Positions 31,845 to 42,623 of a stretch of 64,000 nt of DNA are shown in pieces. This stretch comes from Tamilnaduibacter salinus (GTDB lineage Bacteria > Pseudomonadota > Gammaproteobacteria > Pseudomonadales > Oleiphilaceae). The translations under genes were made by a program, and so were the position numbers. Position 1 is the first letter of the stretch; every line of letters begins with the position of its first letter. The notes beneath the pieces were generated by a model. That model had not been told where the DNA came from. It worked only from the letters and a program-made list of their open reading frames with translations, and did no database searches. The stretch spans positions 180,291 to 244,290 of the forward strand of contig NZ_QEKQ01000007.1 of the NCBI RefSeq assembly GCF_003096655.1. The letters run 5' to 3'.

Positions 31845-33830
31845 TTACCAGTAGATACCACGCATGATCGCGGCAAATGCCACCTGTTCGGTGGACACCT
31901 GAGGTTTTTCGCCGGATTTCTTGCCTGTTGCGGCGGCGGAATCCGGGAACATGCGGTAACCGGTGTTCATGATGATTTCGCCCATTTTTGGTGCCAGCGC
32001 ATGCAGGACCTGGGCGAATGTGCCCAGTCGCGTGGCAATCCGCTTCGGCCGGTGGACAATAGCGTCGGCCACCATGTCGGCCGCCTCCTCGGGTGTCAGG
32101 GTCGGTACCGAGTCGTAGATTTTCGTCGGCGCGATCATCGGGGTTTTCACCAACGGCATATTGATCGTCGTGAAGGTCACGTTCCGGTCGGACCATTCCG
32201 AGGCCGCACAGCGGCTGTAGGCATCCAGGGCGGATTTGGATGAGACATACGCCGAGAAACGCGGCGCATTGGTCAACACACCAATGGAGGAGATGTTGAC
32301 GATGTGCCCCCGACGACGCTCCAGCATGGTGGGCGCAAAGCCCATGATGAGACGGACAGCGCCAAAAAAGTTCAATTGCATGGTCCGCTCGAAATCGTGG
32401 AAGCGGTCGAACGAAAGATCCAATGACCGACGGATGGAGCGGCCGGCGTTGTTCACCAGCACATCCACATGGCCGTGGTTGTCCAGCACGGTCTTCACGA
32501 AGCGGTCGCAGTCGTCCATGTCCGAGAAGTCGCACTGATAGGGGTGAATATCACCTCCCAGCCCTTCCAGCTGCTGGCTGACTTCATCGAGCTTATCCTT
32601 CGTGCGAGCACCAATCACCAGTATCGCGCCGGCTTCCGCCAGCTTAGTGGCCGTCGCCAGACCAATACCTGACGTCGCCCCGGTCACCACGCAGACCCGC
32701 CCCTCAACGGCGCCCTTGAGCGTGCGGTCCTTGTAGAGGTCCGGGTCCAGATGACGCTCCCAGTAGTCCCAGATCACCGGCGCGTAGTCCGGCAGGCGCG
32801 GCACCTCAATCCCGGACCCTTCCAGCACGCGCTCGGTCTCTCGGGCATCGAACTTGGTCGGGTAATTGAGGAATGACAGGACCGACGGTGGAATGCCCAT
32901 GTCGTCCAGCACCGCGCCGGTCAGGCGCTTGACCGGTGGCAGGCTCTTCAGGCTCTGACGGATAAAAGGCGGGACGAACCCGAACATCCGGCTGTCGACC
33001 CGCATCGCCATGCGCGGCGCATGACCGGCCTCGGAGAAAATATTGAGCACCTCGCCGACCTTGTACGGGTCGCTGTCCACGAGATGGAAGCACTTACCGT
33101 CCTCACCCGGCGTGTGGGCGATGTAGTCCAGCGCCTTCACGACAAAGTCGACCGGCACAATGTTCAGCCGACCGCCTTCGACACCAATGGTCGGCACCCA
33201 CTGCGGGAGGGTATTACGGATTTTCTGAATCAGCTTGAAGAAGTAGTACGGGCCATCAACCTTGTCCATCTGCCCGGTTTCGGAATGGCCAATCACCATG
33301 CCCGGGCGATAGATCCGGAACGGTACCTGACAGTTCTCGCGGACAATCCGTTCAGAATCATGCTTGGTGCGCAGGTAGGGGTGATCCATCTTTCCCGCTT
33401 CCTCAAACATGTCTTCCCGGAACGTGCCCTTGTACAGGCCCGCCGCGGCAATGGACGACACATGGTGGAAGCACCCGGCCTGCATGGCGTCGGCCGCGTC
33501 AATCGCATGATGGGTGCCGTCAATGTTGGCCGTGCGCTGGCTGGCCTCATCGGCGCCCATGTCGTAAACCGCCGCCAGGTGGAAGAAGTGATCGACGTTA
33601 CCCTTCAGGGCGTTCATGTCGCTGTCGGCGATGCCCAGATTCGGCTTGCCAAGATTCCCCACGACCGCCTTCACCTGATCTTCAGACGCGCCCCAGCGCT
33701 CACGCAGCAAGGCCAGCTTGTCCAGGGACTCTTCCCGGACCAGAAGGTGGATCGTACCACCACGCTTGAGAAGCGTCTCGACAAAGAACCGGCCGATAAA
33801 CCCGGTGCCACCCGTCAGAAAGTAATGCAT
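31845..33830 (-). CDS. Two-domain fatty acyl-CoA reductase
   Basis: The 661-residue protein closely matches, from memory, the Marinobacter enzyme of the same length that reduces fatty acyl-CoA through the aldehyde to fatty alcohol for wax esters. The N-terminal extended SDR (1 to about 340) has GGTGFIGR and a YLRTK YxxxK site and is the acyl-CoA-reducing half. The C-terminal classical SDR (about 375-620) has VVTGATSGIG, NNAG and YVSSK. The C-terminus AAIMRGIYW is typical. It is a monocistronic gene with its own hairpin. Confidence 0.93.
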   Translation of the reverse strand: MHYFLTGGTGFIGRFFVETLLKRGGTIHLLVREESLDKLALLRERWGASEDQVKAVVGNLGKPNLGIADSDMNALKGNVDHFFHLAAVYDMGADEASQRTANIDGTHHAIDAADAMQAGCFHHVSSIAAAGLYKGTFREDMFEEAGKMDHPYLRTKHDSERIVRENCQVPFRIYRPGMVIGHSETGQMDKVDGPYYFFKLIQKIRNTLPQWVPTIGVEGGRLNIVPVDFVVKALDYIAHTPGEDGKCFHLVDSDPYKVGEVLNIFSEAGHAPRMAMRVDSRMFGFVPPFIRQSLKSLPPVKRLTGAVLDDMGIPPSVLSFLNYPTKFDARETERVLEGSGIEVPRLPDYAPVIWDYWERHLDPDLYKDRTLKGAVEGRVCVVTGATSGIGLATATKLAEAGAILVIGARTKDKLDEVSQQLEGLGGDIHPYQCDFSDMDDCDRFVKTVLDNHGHVDVLVNNAGRSIRRSLDLSFDRFHDFERTMQLNFFGAVRLIMGFAPTMLERRRGHIVNISSIGVLTNAPRFSAYVSSKSALDAYSRCAASEWSDRNVTFTTINMPLVKTPMIAPTKIYDSVPTLTPEEAADMVADAIVHRPKRIATRLGTFAQVLHALAPKMGEIIMNTGYRMFPDSAAATGKKSGEKPQVSTEQVAFAAIMRGIYW

Positions 33831-34150
33831 ATTGGTGTCCTTCCTTTTGTTGTGTTTGTTGCCCGTTCCGCCAGTAGCGCTGCATCACACCACCGGACTC
33901 GCGAAATCGGTCGCATTGTAACCAGATCACATCATCATGTATCGCACTTTTTTAGAGCCTTTACTCTTGTAACCATTTGTTTTGAATGGGTTTATCTAGA
34001 GCATTTACTCCAAACGCGATCTGCGGGACATGTCTTCAAAGCTAGCACAAGCTGAGAGAAATGGATCAGTGCACGGCGGGGAATTTGCCCCGCTGGCAAT
34101 CCGCTGTTCATAATCCACCTTCTTTTCAGGGAACTTGCGGGAGCGCCACC
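33831..34150. other. Intergenic region upstream of acyl-CoA reductase and the 94-residue gene
   Basis: This 320-base divergent gap is AT-rich (33925-34010). It contains the imperfect dyad CCATT-N8-AATGG (33973-33990) and the hairpin GCGGGG-AATTT-GCCCC (34076-34093). I see no clean sigma-70 boxes and no nested palindromic repeat. Confidence 0.4.
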
Positions 34151-34435
34151 ATGTCGAACACCGACCGCTACATCGCCATCGCCCGCGCCTGCCTGCGGGC
34201 GATCAACGACGCGGCCCAGCCTGGGGCCGGGCGCGAAGACCAGATCCAGGCCGTTTACGATGCGATTGACGACGCCTTCAATGCCGAATTCCAGACTTAT
34301 CGGGAGAACGAGGCCATCATGATCTCGGTACTGGAGCGGATTGCCACCGGTAAACTCGATGCCCAGGCGGCGGCCGACCTGGCTGCCAGGACACTGGCAC
34401 AATCCGGTTCATCGCCTGGAACGACGTTGCAATAA
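34151..34435 (+). CDS. Small helical protein of unknown function
   Basis: I do not recognise this 94-residue protein. It is soluble and helical, with ARACLRAINDAAQPGAGREDQ, an acidic middle (YDAIDDAFNAEFQTYRENE) and an Ala-rich segment near the C-terminus (AQAAADLAARTLAQ). CGGGAG lies 8 bases upstream. The M16 protease gene begins 21 bases later, so they may be cotranscribed. Confidence 0.7.
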   Translation: MSNTDRYIAIARACLRAINDAAQPGAGREDQIQAVYDAIDDAFNAEFQTYRENEAIMISVLERIATGKLDAQAAADLAARTLAQSGSSPGTTLQ

Positions 34436-34456
34436 ACCGACAACAAGGAGCCGTTC

Positions 34457-37291
34457 GTGCTGCGAGATCCCTCTCTTAGATTCCGGTTGTTCCCGCTGGT
34501 CGCAGTGCTTTGCCTTGGGCTTGCGATCTCCCAGGCCGTGGGCGCAACCACACCGATCAAGAGCCCCAACGATGACAACCGCTATCGGGCCCTGACCCTC
34601 GAAAACGGGCTTGACGTGTTGCTGATCTCCGACCCGGATACCGACAAGGCGGCGGCCGCCCTGGACATCGAGGTCGGCAGCGGTGATGACCCCGTCGATC
34701 GGGCCGGGCTCGCCCATTTTCTGGAACACATGCTCTTTCTCGGGACCGAGAAGTACCCGGACCCCGGCGAATACCAGCAGTTCATCAGCAGTCACGGCGG
34801 CAGTCACAATGCCTTCACGGCGTTTCAGGACACCAACTACTTCTTCGATATCCAGCCCGACTCTCTGGAACCGGCGCTCGACCGGTTTGCTCAGCAGTTC
34901 ACGGCCCCTCTGTTCAACAACGACCTTGTCGAGCGGGAGAAAAAGGCCGTTCATTCCGAGTATTCCTCCGGACTCAAAAGCGATTCGCGGCGGTTCCAAT
35001 CCGCCCGCAAAGCCGTGACCAATCCGGCACACGCTTTCAGCCAATTTGCCGTTGGCAATAAAAAGACGCTGGTCAGCAACGAAGAGACCAACCTCCGTGA
35101 TGAGCTGATCGAGTTCTGGGAGAACCATTATTCGGCCAACCTGATGACGCTTGTCGTCTACGGTCAGCAGTCTCTTGACGAACTCGCCGCCATGGTCAGG
35201 CCGCGATTCTCGACGATTAAAAACCGGGAGCTCACCAAGGCCCGCCACGACGCACCGCTATTTGAGCCGGGCACATTGCCGGCGGAACTGACAGTTCAGG
35301 CGGAGAAGGAAGTACGCCGGCTCACACTGGCGTTTCCCATGCCGTCGCTGGAAGCCGAGTACGCTGACAAGCCGGCCAGCTATATTGCCAACCTACTGGG
35401 CCACGAAGGCCCCGGAAGCCTGTTGAACGTGCTCCGTGAGGCGAACCTCGCGGAGAGCCTGTCGGCAGGGCTCGGGCAGGATCTGGGGGCGGAAACCACC
35501 TTTGAGATCACCATCGGTTTGACGCCCCAGGGCGTTCAGAGGCGCCAGCGCATCGTGGACCTCACCTTTGATGCCATCCGCCAGATTCGTCAGAGCGGGA
35601 TTCAGGAGCGCTACTTCCGCGAACTGAAACAGCTCAATGAGATCAGCTTCCGGTTCCGGGACAAGCCGGACCCTCGACAGCAGGTCACCCACCTGGCCAT
35701 GCGGCTTCACGACGTGGCTGCGGAGGACGTCCTTCAGGCACCGTGGATGCAGGAGCAGTACACGCCGGAAAAATACCGCCATGTACTCAGTCACCTCACA
35801 CCGGACAACATCCTCATTGCGGTCCTCAGCCCCACAGCGTTGCCGGATGATACAACGACAACCCAGTGGTATCGCACGCCCTATCAATTCACGACACTCG
35901 AGCCCGGCGATGTGACGGGGCAAGCCAGCCAGGCACTGGCCAGTCAACTGGCTTTACCCGCGCCCAATCCATTTATTCCGGAGGATCTGTCCCTGGTCGA
36001 TGGCGCCACGATGGACCATCCCGAGCCCCTGACGACGGACGGCCCCACGACCCTCTGGTATGCCCGTGACACCAGTTTCGACGTGCCCCGGGCCAGCGTC
36101 TACCTCAGCCTGCGTTCGCCACTGGTGCGGAACACGGCACGCAATGCCGTGCTCACCGATCTGCTGGTTGAAAACATTCAGGACCGGATCAACGCCTACG
36201 CCTACCCTGCACGACTGGCCGGGCTCGACTATTCCGTCTACAGCCATCTCCGCGGTATCACCATCCGTGTGGGAGGCTACAACGACAAACTGCATGTTCT
36301 GTTGCGTCGCATTCTCAGCAACCTCGCTTCACCCTCTGTCCAAAAGGACCGATTCGAGGTAAACCGAAAGGCGCTGATCGACAGCCTCAGGAACCAGCGA
36401 CGGCAAAAGCCCGTGCAGCAGGCCTCCCGGGCCATGCAGGAAGCCCTGATTGATGGTGTCTGGTCCATCCAGTCCCGCCTGGAGGCCGCCCAATCGCTGA
36501 CGGCCGACGACCTTCGCTCCTATGCCAGCGAGTATCTCAGACGCCTGGACCCGGTCATGCTCGCCCATGGCAACATCAGCAAGGCAGCCGCCCTCAACCT
36601 TCACGGCCAGGCCCGGGCCCTTCTACTCGGGGACAGCGAACGGGTTGATGTCCCCAGGGGCGGTATCCATGCGTTGCCGAAGGGGCTCAGCAACGTGTCA
36701 CTGAACGTCGGGCACCCGGATGTTGGCTATGCGCTATATCTGCAGGGACAGTCGACGGCCTATCCAGTGCGTGCACGATACCGCGTCCTGGCCCAGATGG
36801 TGGGGAGCCCGTTCTACCAGAGCCTCAGAACGGACCAGCAGCTCGGCTACATTGTGTCGGCATCGTCCTGGGAGATCCTCGAGACGCCGGGACTGGGTAT
36901 GCTCATCCAGTCGCCGTCAGCAACGCCTGAAGCGATAGATCAGGCGGTCAACGAATTCCTCAGCGACTTCACGTCCACTCTGGTGGGTTTCTCGGAAAAG
37001 GACGTGAGCCGGGAAAAGAATGCGGTGATCAGTCGGCTCAGGGAAAAAGACCGTCAGCTCTCTGAACGGTCCGAACGATACTGGCGTGAGATCGACCGGG
37101 GCGAAACCGGCTTCGATAGTCGTGAGCAACTGATCGACGCGGTCCGCTCGGTGGAGAAGTCCGAACTGCTGTCGGCCTGGAAAGAGACCATTCAGCCGCG
37201 CAAGCGCGCTCTTCGCGTCAAGGCGGCCAAAACACTGGAGACCGACCGATCCGTGATTGAGGCGTTGCAGGATGCGCCGTTTGTGTATTGA
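34457..37291 (+). CDS. M16-family (pitrilysin/insulinase-like) zinc protease
   Basis: The 944-residue protein has a signal peptide (FPLVAVLCLGLAISQAVGA) and the inverted zinc motif HFLEH (87-91). Its four-domain length is close to E. coli protease III. Further family segments are GGSHNAFTAFQDTNYFFDI, VHSEYSS and, late, QLGYIVSASSWE. It should degrade small proteins and peptides in the periplasm. The start is GTG with AAGGAG 9 bases upstream. Confidence 0.92.
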   Translation: MLRDPSLRFRLFPLVAVLCLGLAISQAVGATTPIKSPNDDNRYRALTLENGLDVLLISDPDTDKAAAALDIEVGSGDDPVDRAGLAHFLEHMLFLGTEKYPDPGEYQQFISSHGGSHNAFTAFQDTNYFFDIQPDSLEPALDRFAQQFTAPLFNNDLVEREKKAVHSEYSSGLKSDSRRFQSARKAVTNPAHAFSQFAVGNKKTLVSNEETNLRDELIEFWENHYSANLMTLVVYGQQSLDELAAMVRPRFSTIKNRELTKARHDAPLFEPGTLPAELTVQAEKEVRRLTLAFPMPSLEAEYADKPASYIANLLGHEGPGSLLNVLREANLAESLSAGLGQDLGAETTFEITIGLTPQGVQRRQRIVDLTFDAIRQIRQSGIQERYFRELKQLNEISFRFRDKPDPRQQVTHLAMRLHDVAAEDVLQAPWMQEQYTPEKYRHVLSHLTPDNILIAVLSPTALPDDTTTTQWYRTPYQFTTLEPGDVTGQASQALASQLALPAPNPFIPEDLSLVDGATMDHPEPLTTDGPTTLWYARDTSFDVPRASVYLSLRSPLVRNTARNAVLTDLLVENIQDRINAYAYPARLAGLDYSVYSHLRGITIRVGGYNDKLHVLLRRILSNLASPSVQKDRFEVNRKALIDSLRNQRRQKPVQQASRAMQEALIDGVWSIQSRLEAAQSLTADDLRSYASEYLRRLDPVMLAHGNISKAAALNLHGQARALLLGDSERVDVPRGGIHALPKGLSNVSLNVGHPDVGYALYLQGQSTAYPVRARYRVLAQMVGSPFYQSLRTDQQLGYIVSASSWEILETPGLGMLIQSPSATPEAIDQAVNEFLSDFTSTLVGFSEKDVSREKNAVISRLREKDRQLSERSERYWREIDRGETGFDSREQLIDAVRSVEKSELLSAWKETIQPRKRALRVKAAKTLETDRSVIEALQDAPFVY

Positions 37292-37396
37292 AGGACGCGA
37301 GAGGTTTTGATGCCTTCACCGTCGCCGAACATTGCTTTTGCCAAACCCTCTTCGTGTTCGGCTACACTGGCCCTGACCAACACGGCGTAACACCCT

Positions 37397-38428
37397 ATGA
37401 CTGGAAACCAGGAACCATCGACGACCGCCCTGCTCTGGCACGGGGACCATCTGGCGCTGCTGGATCAGCGCCTGCTGCCGGAGCGGGAGGTCTGGCTGAC
37501 CTATACGGATGCCGACGGCGTTGCCAGCGCCATTCGCGACATGGTGGTGCGCGGAGCCCCGGCGATTGGTATCTGCGCCGCCTACGGGCTGGTTCTGGCA
37601 GCGCGCCAGGCCGCACGGTACAATGACTGGCGCGGGATGACCCAGGACGCCGCCCGCACGCTCGCCGAGGCCCGTCCAACCGCGGTCAACCTGTCCTGGG
37701 CCCTGCAACGCCTCCAGTCCGTTCTCAACGACGCGGATGACGCCCGCGAGGCCATTCGTCGGCTGGACCTCGAAGCCCGTGCCATCCACGACGAGGACGT
37801 CGCCGCCAATCACCGCATGGCCGAGCATGCCCTGAGCATCATGGATCACGGGCCGTTCGCGGTACTGACCCACTGCAACACCGGCTCTCTTGCCACAGGT
37901 GGTTATGGCACAGCGCTCGGGGTGATCCGCCACCTCTGGCACCAGGGCAGGCTGACGCGGGTCTACGCCGACGAAACCCGGCCCTGGCTTCAGGGCAGCC
38001 GACTCACCGCCTGGGAACTTCAGCAGGAAGGCATTCCTGTCACCCTGAACACGGACGGGGCCGCTGCGCAGATTCTTCGGCGTGGCGACGTCCGCTGGGT
38101 CATCGTGGGCGCCGATCGCATTACCGCCAATGGTGACGTCGCCAACAAGATCGGCACCTACGGGCTCGCGGTTCTGGCCCGCCATCACGGCGTACGCGTC
38201 ATGGTCGTGGCGCCTTCCAGCACCGTGGACCGCTCCCTGTCATCCGGCGACGACATCCCTATTGAAGAACGAGGGGCGGACGAACTACGTATGATCCAGG
38301 GACTGCCCATCGCCCCCGATGGCATCAGCGTTTACAATCCGGTTTTTGACGTTACACCGGCCGACCTGGTGGACGTGATTGTCACCGAACAGGGAGTCAC
38401 ATGGCTGCAGACACCATCATCGCTGTAG
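37397..38428 (+). CDS. mtnA: Methylthioribose-1-phosphate isomerase
   Basis: MtnA isomerises methylthioribose 1-phosphate to the ribulose form in methionine salvage. The 343-residue protein has [16 protein letters not shown], the catalytic Cys in [19 protein letters not shown] and the catalytic Asp in [20 protein letters not shown]. It overlaps mtaD by 28 bases, so the two are translationally linked. Pseudomonas has the same mtnA-mtaD-ubiG-mupP order. Confidence 0.95.
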   Translation: MTGNQEPSTTALLWHGDHLALLDQRLLPEREVWLTYTDADGVASAIRDMVVRGAPAIGICAAYGLVLAARQAARYNDWRGMTQDAARTLAEARPTAVNLSWALQRLQSVLNDADDAREAIRRLDLEARAIHDEDVAANHRMAEHALSIMDHGPFAVLTHCNTGSLATGGYGTALGVIRHLWHQGRLTRVYADETRPWLQGSRLTAWELQQEGIPVTLNTDGAAAQILRRGDVRWVIVGADRITANGDVANKIGTYGLAVLARHHGVRVMVVAPSSTVDRSLSSGDDIPIEERGADELRMIQGLPIAPDGISVYNPVFDVTPADLVDVIVTEQGVTWLQTPSSL

Positions 38429-39744
38429 ACACCCGCATCAACGCACGCTGGGTCATTCCCGTTGTGCCGGAACACCAGGTTCTGGAGCACCACGCCCTGC
38501 TGATTCTCGGCGACCGGATCGAAGCCATCGTGCCCCAGTCCGAGGCCGACCGTCATTACCGCGCGCGTGAAACACTGAATCTGGGCGACCATGTCCTGCT
38601 GCCCGGACTAGTGAATGCTCACGGCCATGCCGCCATGTCCCTGTTCCGCGGACTGGCCGACGACCTGCCGCTGATGACCTGGCTACAGGAACACATCTGG
38701 CCTGCCGAAGGCGCGTTCATTTCTGCGGATTTCATCGGTGATGGCACGACGCTCGCCATGGCGGAAATGCTGCGCACCGGCACGACCTGCTTCTCCGATA
38801 TGTACTTCTTCCCGGAAGTGGTAGCGGAAAGCGCCCGGGACACGGGCATGCGCGCCCAGGTGTGTGTTCCAGTCATCGATTTTCCGACGCCCTGGGGCAG
38901 TGGCCCGGAGGAATACCTTCGCAAAGGCGATGATCTGATCCGTCGGTGGCCGGATGACGACTACATTCGAGTGGCCCTCGGCCCCCACGCGCCCTACACC
39001 GTATCGGACGGTCCGCTTCAGGACATCGCGCGTCTGTCCGAATCCCGGAATGTGCCCGTACAGGTCCACCTTCACGAGACGGCTGGCGAGATCCGTGACG
39101 CCCTCGAGCAAACCGGCGTCCGGCCCTCCGAGCGACTGGCGAGCTTCGGCCTGCTGACCGACACCACCCAGTGCGTCCACATGACACAGGTGGATAAGAC
39201 GGACCTCGCCCTGCTGGAGCGTACCGGCGCCCACGTCATCCACTGCCCGGAATCCAACCTGAAACTGGCGTCCGGGTTCTGCCCGGTCCATCAACTCCAG
39301 TCGCAGGACATCAACGTCGCTATCGGCACCGACGGCGCCGCCAGCAATAACGACCACGACCTGTTTGGCGAACTGAGCTCAGCGGCCATGCTGGCCAAAG
39401 CGGTCTCCGGCAATGCCGCTGCCCTGTCGGCCCATCAGGCGCTCGCCATGGGCACCATCAATGGCGCACGGGCACTGGGTCGGGATCACGAGATTGGCTC
39501 CCTGGAAGTCGGCAAACAGGCTGACGTGATTGCCGTCGACCTGGGCGATCCCTTCGCCCAGCCGGTGTACGATCCAGCCTCGCACCTGATCTACAGCCTG
39601 CACGCACGACAGCTCAGTCACAGCTGGATCGGCGGCATTCCCCAGGTTCAGGATGGCCGCCTGACCCGAATCGACATGAACGACCTGATGCTCCGGGTCC
39701 GGGACTGGTCCGACCGGATTCGTCAGCACCGGAACAACACCTGA
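38401..39744 (+). CDS. mtaD: 5-methylthioadenosine/S-adenosylhomocysteine deaminase
   Basis: This 447-residue amidohydrolase deaminates methylthioadenosine to methylthioinosine. It has the zinc motif [15 protein letters not shown], then [21 protein letters not shown] and the metal Asp in [17 protein letters not shown]. Its product is the substrate of the phosphorylase at 6.5-7.2 kb, whose product goes to MtnA just upstream. The start ATG 38401 has GGGAG at 6 bases, inside mtnA. Confidence 0.95.
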   Translation: MAADTIIAVDTRINARWVIPVVPEHQVLEHHALLILGDRIEAIVPQSEADRHYRARETLNLGDHVLLPGLVNAHGHAAMSLFRGLADDLPLMTWLQEHIWPAEGAFISADFIGDGTTLAMAEMLRTGTTCFSDMYFFPEVVAESARDTGMRAQVCVPVIDFPTPWGSGPEEYLRKGDDLIRRWPDDDYIRVALGPHAPYTVSDGPLQDIARLSESRNVPVQVHLHETAGEIRDALEQTGVRPSERLASFGLLTDTTQCVHMTQVDKTDLALLERTGAHVIHCPESNLKLASGFCPVHQLQSQDINVAIGTDGAASNNDHDLFGELSSAAMLAKAVSGNAAALSAHQALAMGTINGARALGRDHEIGSLEVGKQADVIAVDLGDPFAQPVYDPASHLIYSLHARQLSHSWIGGIPQVQDGRLTRIDMNDLMLRVRDWSDRIRQHRNNT

Positions 39745-39755
39745 ACGGAACCGCC

Positions 39756-40484
39756 ATGACCACCCAGAACGTCGATCCACAGGAAATTGCCAAGTTCGAG
39801 GCACTCGCCAGTCGCTGGTGGGACCCGGAAGGCGAGTTCAAGCCACTCCACGACATCAACCCGTTACGACTCAACTACATCGACGGTCGCGCGGGGCTGC
39901 CCGGAAAACGAGCGGTCGATGTCGGATGTGGCGGCGGTCTGCTGTCCGAAGGCATGGCGCAACGGGGCGCACAGGTCACCGGTATCGACATGGGCGAGGC
40001 GCCCCTTTCCGTGGCCCGGCTGCATGGTCTGGAATCCGGCGTTCAGGTGGACTACCGCCAGACAACGGTGGAAGAACTCGCTGACGACCCGGATCATGCC
40101 GGCCAGTACGACGTAGTGACCTGCCTGGAAATGCTTGAACACGTGCCGGAACCCGGGTCGGTTCTGCAGTCCTGCGCGCGGCTTCTGAAACCCGGCGGCC
40201 ACCTGTTCGTCTCCACCATCAACCGCAATCCAAAATCGTTTCTGTTTGCGATTGTCGGCGCCGAGTATGTGATGAACATGCTGCCGCGCGGAACCCACGA
40301 GTGGCGCCGGTTCATCCGCCCGTCCGAGATGTCCGCGTATCTCCGCCAGGCCGGACTCGACGTTCAGGACCTGACGGGCATGACCTACAATCCGATCACA
40401 CGGCACTACAAACTGGGGCGGGATGTGGACGTGAACTACCTGATGCACGCCACGGTGGCTGACCATGGGGAGGCGTCGGGTTGA
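39756..40484 (+). CDS. ubiG: Ubiquinone O-methyltransferase UbiG
   Basis: UbiG performs both O-methylations in ubiquinone synthesis. The 242-residue protein has the family start [26 protein letters not shown] signature, the SAM loop [15 protein letters not shown] and [12 protein letters not shown]. It follows mtaD by 11 bases and overlaps mupP by 4 bases. Confidence 0.95.
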   Translation: MTTQNVDPQEIAKFEALASRWWDPEGEFKPLHDINPLRLNYIDGRAGLPGKRAVDVGCGGGLLSEGMAQRGAQVTGIDMGEAPLSVARLHGLESGVQVDYRQTTVEELADDPDHAGQYDVVTCLEMLEHVPEPGSVLQSCARLLKPGGHLFVSTINRNPKSFLFAIVGAEYVMNMLPRGTHEWRRFIRPSEMSAYLRQAGLDVQDLTGMTYNPITRHYKLGRDVDVNYLMHATVADHGEASG

Positions 40485-41143
40485 GTCGCCCCAGCGTTGC
40501 TCTGTTTGATCTGGATGGCACACTGATTGACACGGCACCGGACTTCATCCGATGCCTCAATATGATCCGTGCGCGCTACAACCTTCCAAGCCTGCCACAT
40601 CAGCGGATACGGCGGCATGTGTCCGATGGCGCCAAAGCGATGATCCGCGTCGGTTTTGACCTGTTGCCGGAGGACGACGACTATTTCGACCGACACGCGG
40701 AGTTCCTCGATCTCTACGAATCGGAAATCGCCGTTGAAACCCGGCTGTTTCCAGGAATGGACAAGGTGCTCCAGTGGCTGGAAGTCCAGGGCGTCCCCTG
40801 GGGCATCGTCACCAACAAGCCACGACGCTTCACGGTGCCACTGCTGGCCGCACTGGATCTGGCCGAACGCTGCGATGCCGTGGTCTGCCCGGACGATGTA
40901 GACTACCGCAAACCGCACCCGGAACCACTCCTGCTCGGCGCCCACCTGGCCAAGGCCAATCCCGAAGGCGGTGTCTACGTCGGAGACCATCAACGGGACA
41001 TTGAATCGGGCCGACGCGCCGGCATGACCACCATCGCCGCCCGCTACGGCTACATCGCCGAACCGGCCGATGTGCCCTCATGGGAAGCCGACGTGACGAT
41101 TGATTCGGCGCGTGAGCTGTTGGCATGGTTGGAACAGGGTTAA
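40481..41143 (+). CDS. mupP: N-acetylmuramic acid 6-phosphate phosphatase (HAD family)
   Basis: This 220-residue HAD phosphatase has motif [12 protein letters not shown], motif II IVTNK and motif [14 protein letters not shown]. Next to ubiG in Pseudomonas, MupP dephosphorylates MurNAc 6-phosphate in cell-wall recycling; phosphoglycolate phosphatase is the alternative reading. It starts at TTG overlapping the ubiG stop (TTGA). Confidence 0.85.
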   Translation: MSRPSVALFDLDGTLIDTAPDFIRCLNMIRARYNLPSLPHQRIRRHVSDGAKAMIRVGFDLLPEDDDYFDRHAEFLDLYESEIAVETRLFPGMDKVLQWLEVQGVPWGIVTNKPRRFTVPLLAALDLAERCDAVVCPDDVDYRKPHPEPLLLGAHLAKANPEGGVYVGDHQRDIESGRRAGMTTIAARYGYIAEPADVPSWEADVTIDSARELLAWLEQG

Positions 41144-41147
41144 CTAT

Positions 41148-41330
41148 TTCGCCGCGGAAACCACGGAAAAAGAACGGTTTTAAGGTTTTAAAGTCTGGAA
41201 GTTTTAAGGCGGGCAAATGCCCGAGGCTCAGGCAACGAGAACTTTAAAACCTTCTGACTTTAAAACTTTCAAACCTCTTGGTTTCGCCCGAAGGGCGTTT
41301 CCGCGCCCTTCCGCGCTTTCCGCGGCGAAA
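41148..41330. repeat. Nested palindromic element, copy 5
   Basis: The copy is complete: CCGCGGAA/CCACGGAA arm (41148-41174), TTAAGGTTTTAAAGTC-type arm (41178-41210), GCGGGCAAATGCCCG centre, inverted TTTAAAACC arm (41240-41276), CGCCCGAAGGGCG (41285-41297) and inverted CCGCGGAA arm (41298-41328). It starts 4 bases after the mupP stop. Confidence 0.92.
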
Positions 41331-41374
41331 CGTAAAATCACGAATCGTTTAACACCACACCGAGGACCAACGTC

Positions 41375-42127
41375 ATGCATGACTACCAGGCCCCCGCCGA
41401 CCTTCTCAGAGACCGCATTATCCTGGTGACCGGCGCGGGTGACGGGATTGGCCGGTGCGCGGCGAAAACCTACGCGGCGCATGGGGCGACGGTGATCCTG
41501 CTGGGGCGGACGGTGAGCAAGCTCGAGAGCGTCTACGATGAGATTGAAGCCGCCGGGCACCCACAACCGGCGATCGTGCCGATGAACCTGGATGGCGCCG
41601 CGGTCAAGGAATACGAAGACCTGGCGATGCAGGTGGAGGAATCGTTCGGTCGGCTGGATGGTCTGCTGCACAACGCCAGCATGCTGGGTGACCGGACGCC
41701 GGTTGAGCTGTATGACCCGGAGACGTGGAACCATGTCATGCACGTCAACGCCAATGCCCCCTTCCTGCTCACGCGTGCCCTGATCCCTGCCCTGCGCAAG
41801 TCCGGCACGGCCTCCGTGATTTTCACCAGCTCGAGCGTCGGGCGCAAAGCCAGGGCCTACTGGGGCGCCTATGCCGTCTCGAAGTTCGCCACCGAAGGGC
41901 TCAGCCAGTTACTGGCCGACGAACTGGACGACGAGCGCAACAACATCCGCGTCAACACACTGAACCCGGGCGCCACACGCACCAACATGCGCGCCCACGC
42001 CTACCCGGCGGAGGACCCCCAATCCGTGACGGCGCCGGAAGACATCATGCCGCTGTACCTGTACCTGATGGGGAAAGACAGCGAAGGACAGACCGGCCAG
42101 CAGTTCGACGCGCAACCGAAGAAATAA
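41375..42127 (+). CDS. yciK: YciK-family short-chain oxidoreductase
   Basis: The 250-residue classical SDR has VTGAGDGIGR, LLHNAS, SSVGRKAR and YAVSK with catalytic Tyr and Lys. The C-terminus GQTGQQFDAQPKK is typical of YciK. The substrate is unknown. It is separated from mupP only by repeat copy 5, whereas in Pseudomonas these genes adjoin directly. Confidence 0.88.
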   Translation: MHDYQAPADLLRDRIILVTGAGDGIGRCAAKTYAAHGATVILLGRTVSKLESVYDEIEAAGHPQPAIVPMNLDGAAVKEYEDLAMQVEESFGRLDGLLHNASMLGDRTPVELYDPETWNHVMHVNANAPFLLTRALIPALRKSGTASVIFTSSSVGRKARAYWGAYAVSKFATEGLSQLLADELDDERNNIRVNTLNPGATRTNMRAHAYPAEDPQSVTAPEDIMPLYLYLMGKDSEGQTGQQFDAQPKK

Positions 42128-42131
42128 CCGA

Positions 42132-42340
42132 TTCGCCGCGGAAACCGCGGAAGGACGCGGAAATGGTGATTGGCCACGGAAAGACACAGAAAGCACGGAA
42201 ACGCCCTTCGGGCAAAAAAAGCAGGAAGTGACAGGTCACAAGTCAAAAGTGTGCACTGCCCCCGAAAGGCGCTTCCGCGTTCTTCAGCGGATTCCGCGGC
42301 AAAGCCATTTCAGTGTCTTTCCGTGGTTTCCGTGGCTACA
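42132..42340. repeat. Nested palindromic element, copy 6
   Basis: CCGCGGAA arm (42132-42162), CCACGGAA arm (42172-42202) and CGCCCTTCGGGC (42202-42213) are followed by a unique centre with the AAGTGACAGGTCACAAGTC tract. The inverted CCGCGGAA (42262-42303) and CCACGGAA (42311-42338) arms follow. It begins 4 bases past the yciK stop. Confidence 0.92.
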
Positions 42341-42371
42341 AATCGCTTTAAACACTCCCAGAGACTGAACC

Positions 42372-42617
42372 ATGGCCGATCCCCAATTCCTGTTCTACAC
42401 CACCACTCACTGCCACCTCTGTGAGCTGGCAGAGAATCTGATGATGCAGACGCCGATGGACCCGCCGGTGCCGGTCGACGCCGTCGATATCGCGCAGGAT
42501 GCCCGTCTGGTGGAGACGTATGGTGAGCGGATTCCCGTTCTGCGCCGACTGGATACCGATGAGGAGCTGGACTGGCCGTTCACGCAGGAGCAATTGTTGC
42601 AGTTCATCGGACGGTAG
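42372..42617 (+). CDS. Glutaredoxin-like protein (DUF836)
   Basis: This 81-residue thioredoxin-fold protein has the redox pair CHLC (Cys14, Cys17) in TTTHCHLCELAENLM and a cis-Pro region ERIPVLRRLD. Its role is unknown but fits thiol-disulfide exchange. It is isolated between repeat copies 6 and 7. Confidence 0.85.
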   Translation: MADPQFLFYTTTHCHLCELAENLMMQTPMDPPVPVDAVDIAQDARLVETYGERIPVLRRLDTDEELDWPFTQEQLLQFIGR

Positions 42618-42623
42618 ATAGGA

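Noticed and set aside
40481..41143. Phosphoglycolate phosphatase (gph)
   Set aside because: The HAD motifs fit either, but the position after ubiG in the mtnA-mtaD-ubiG order points to MupP.
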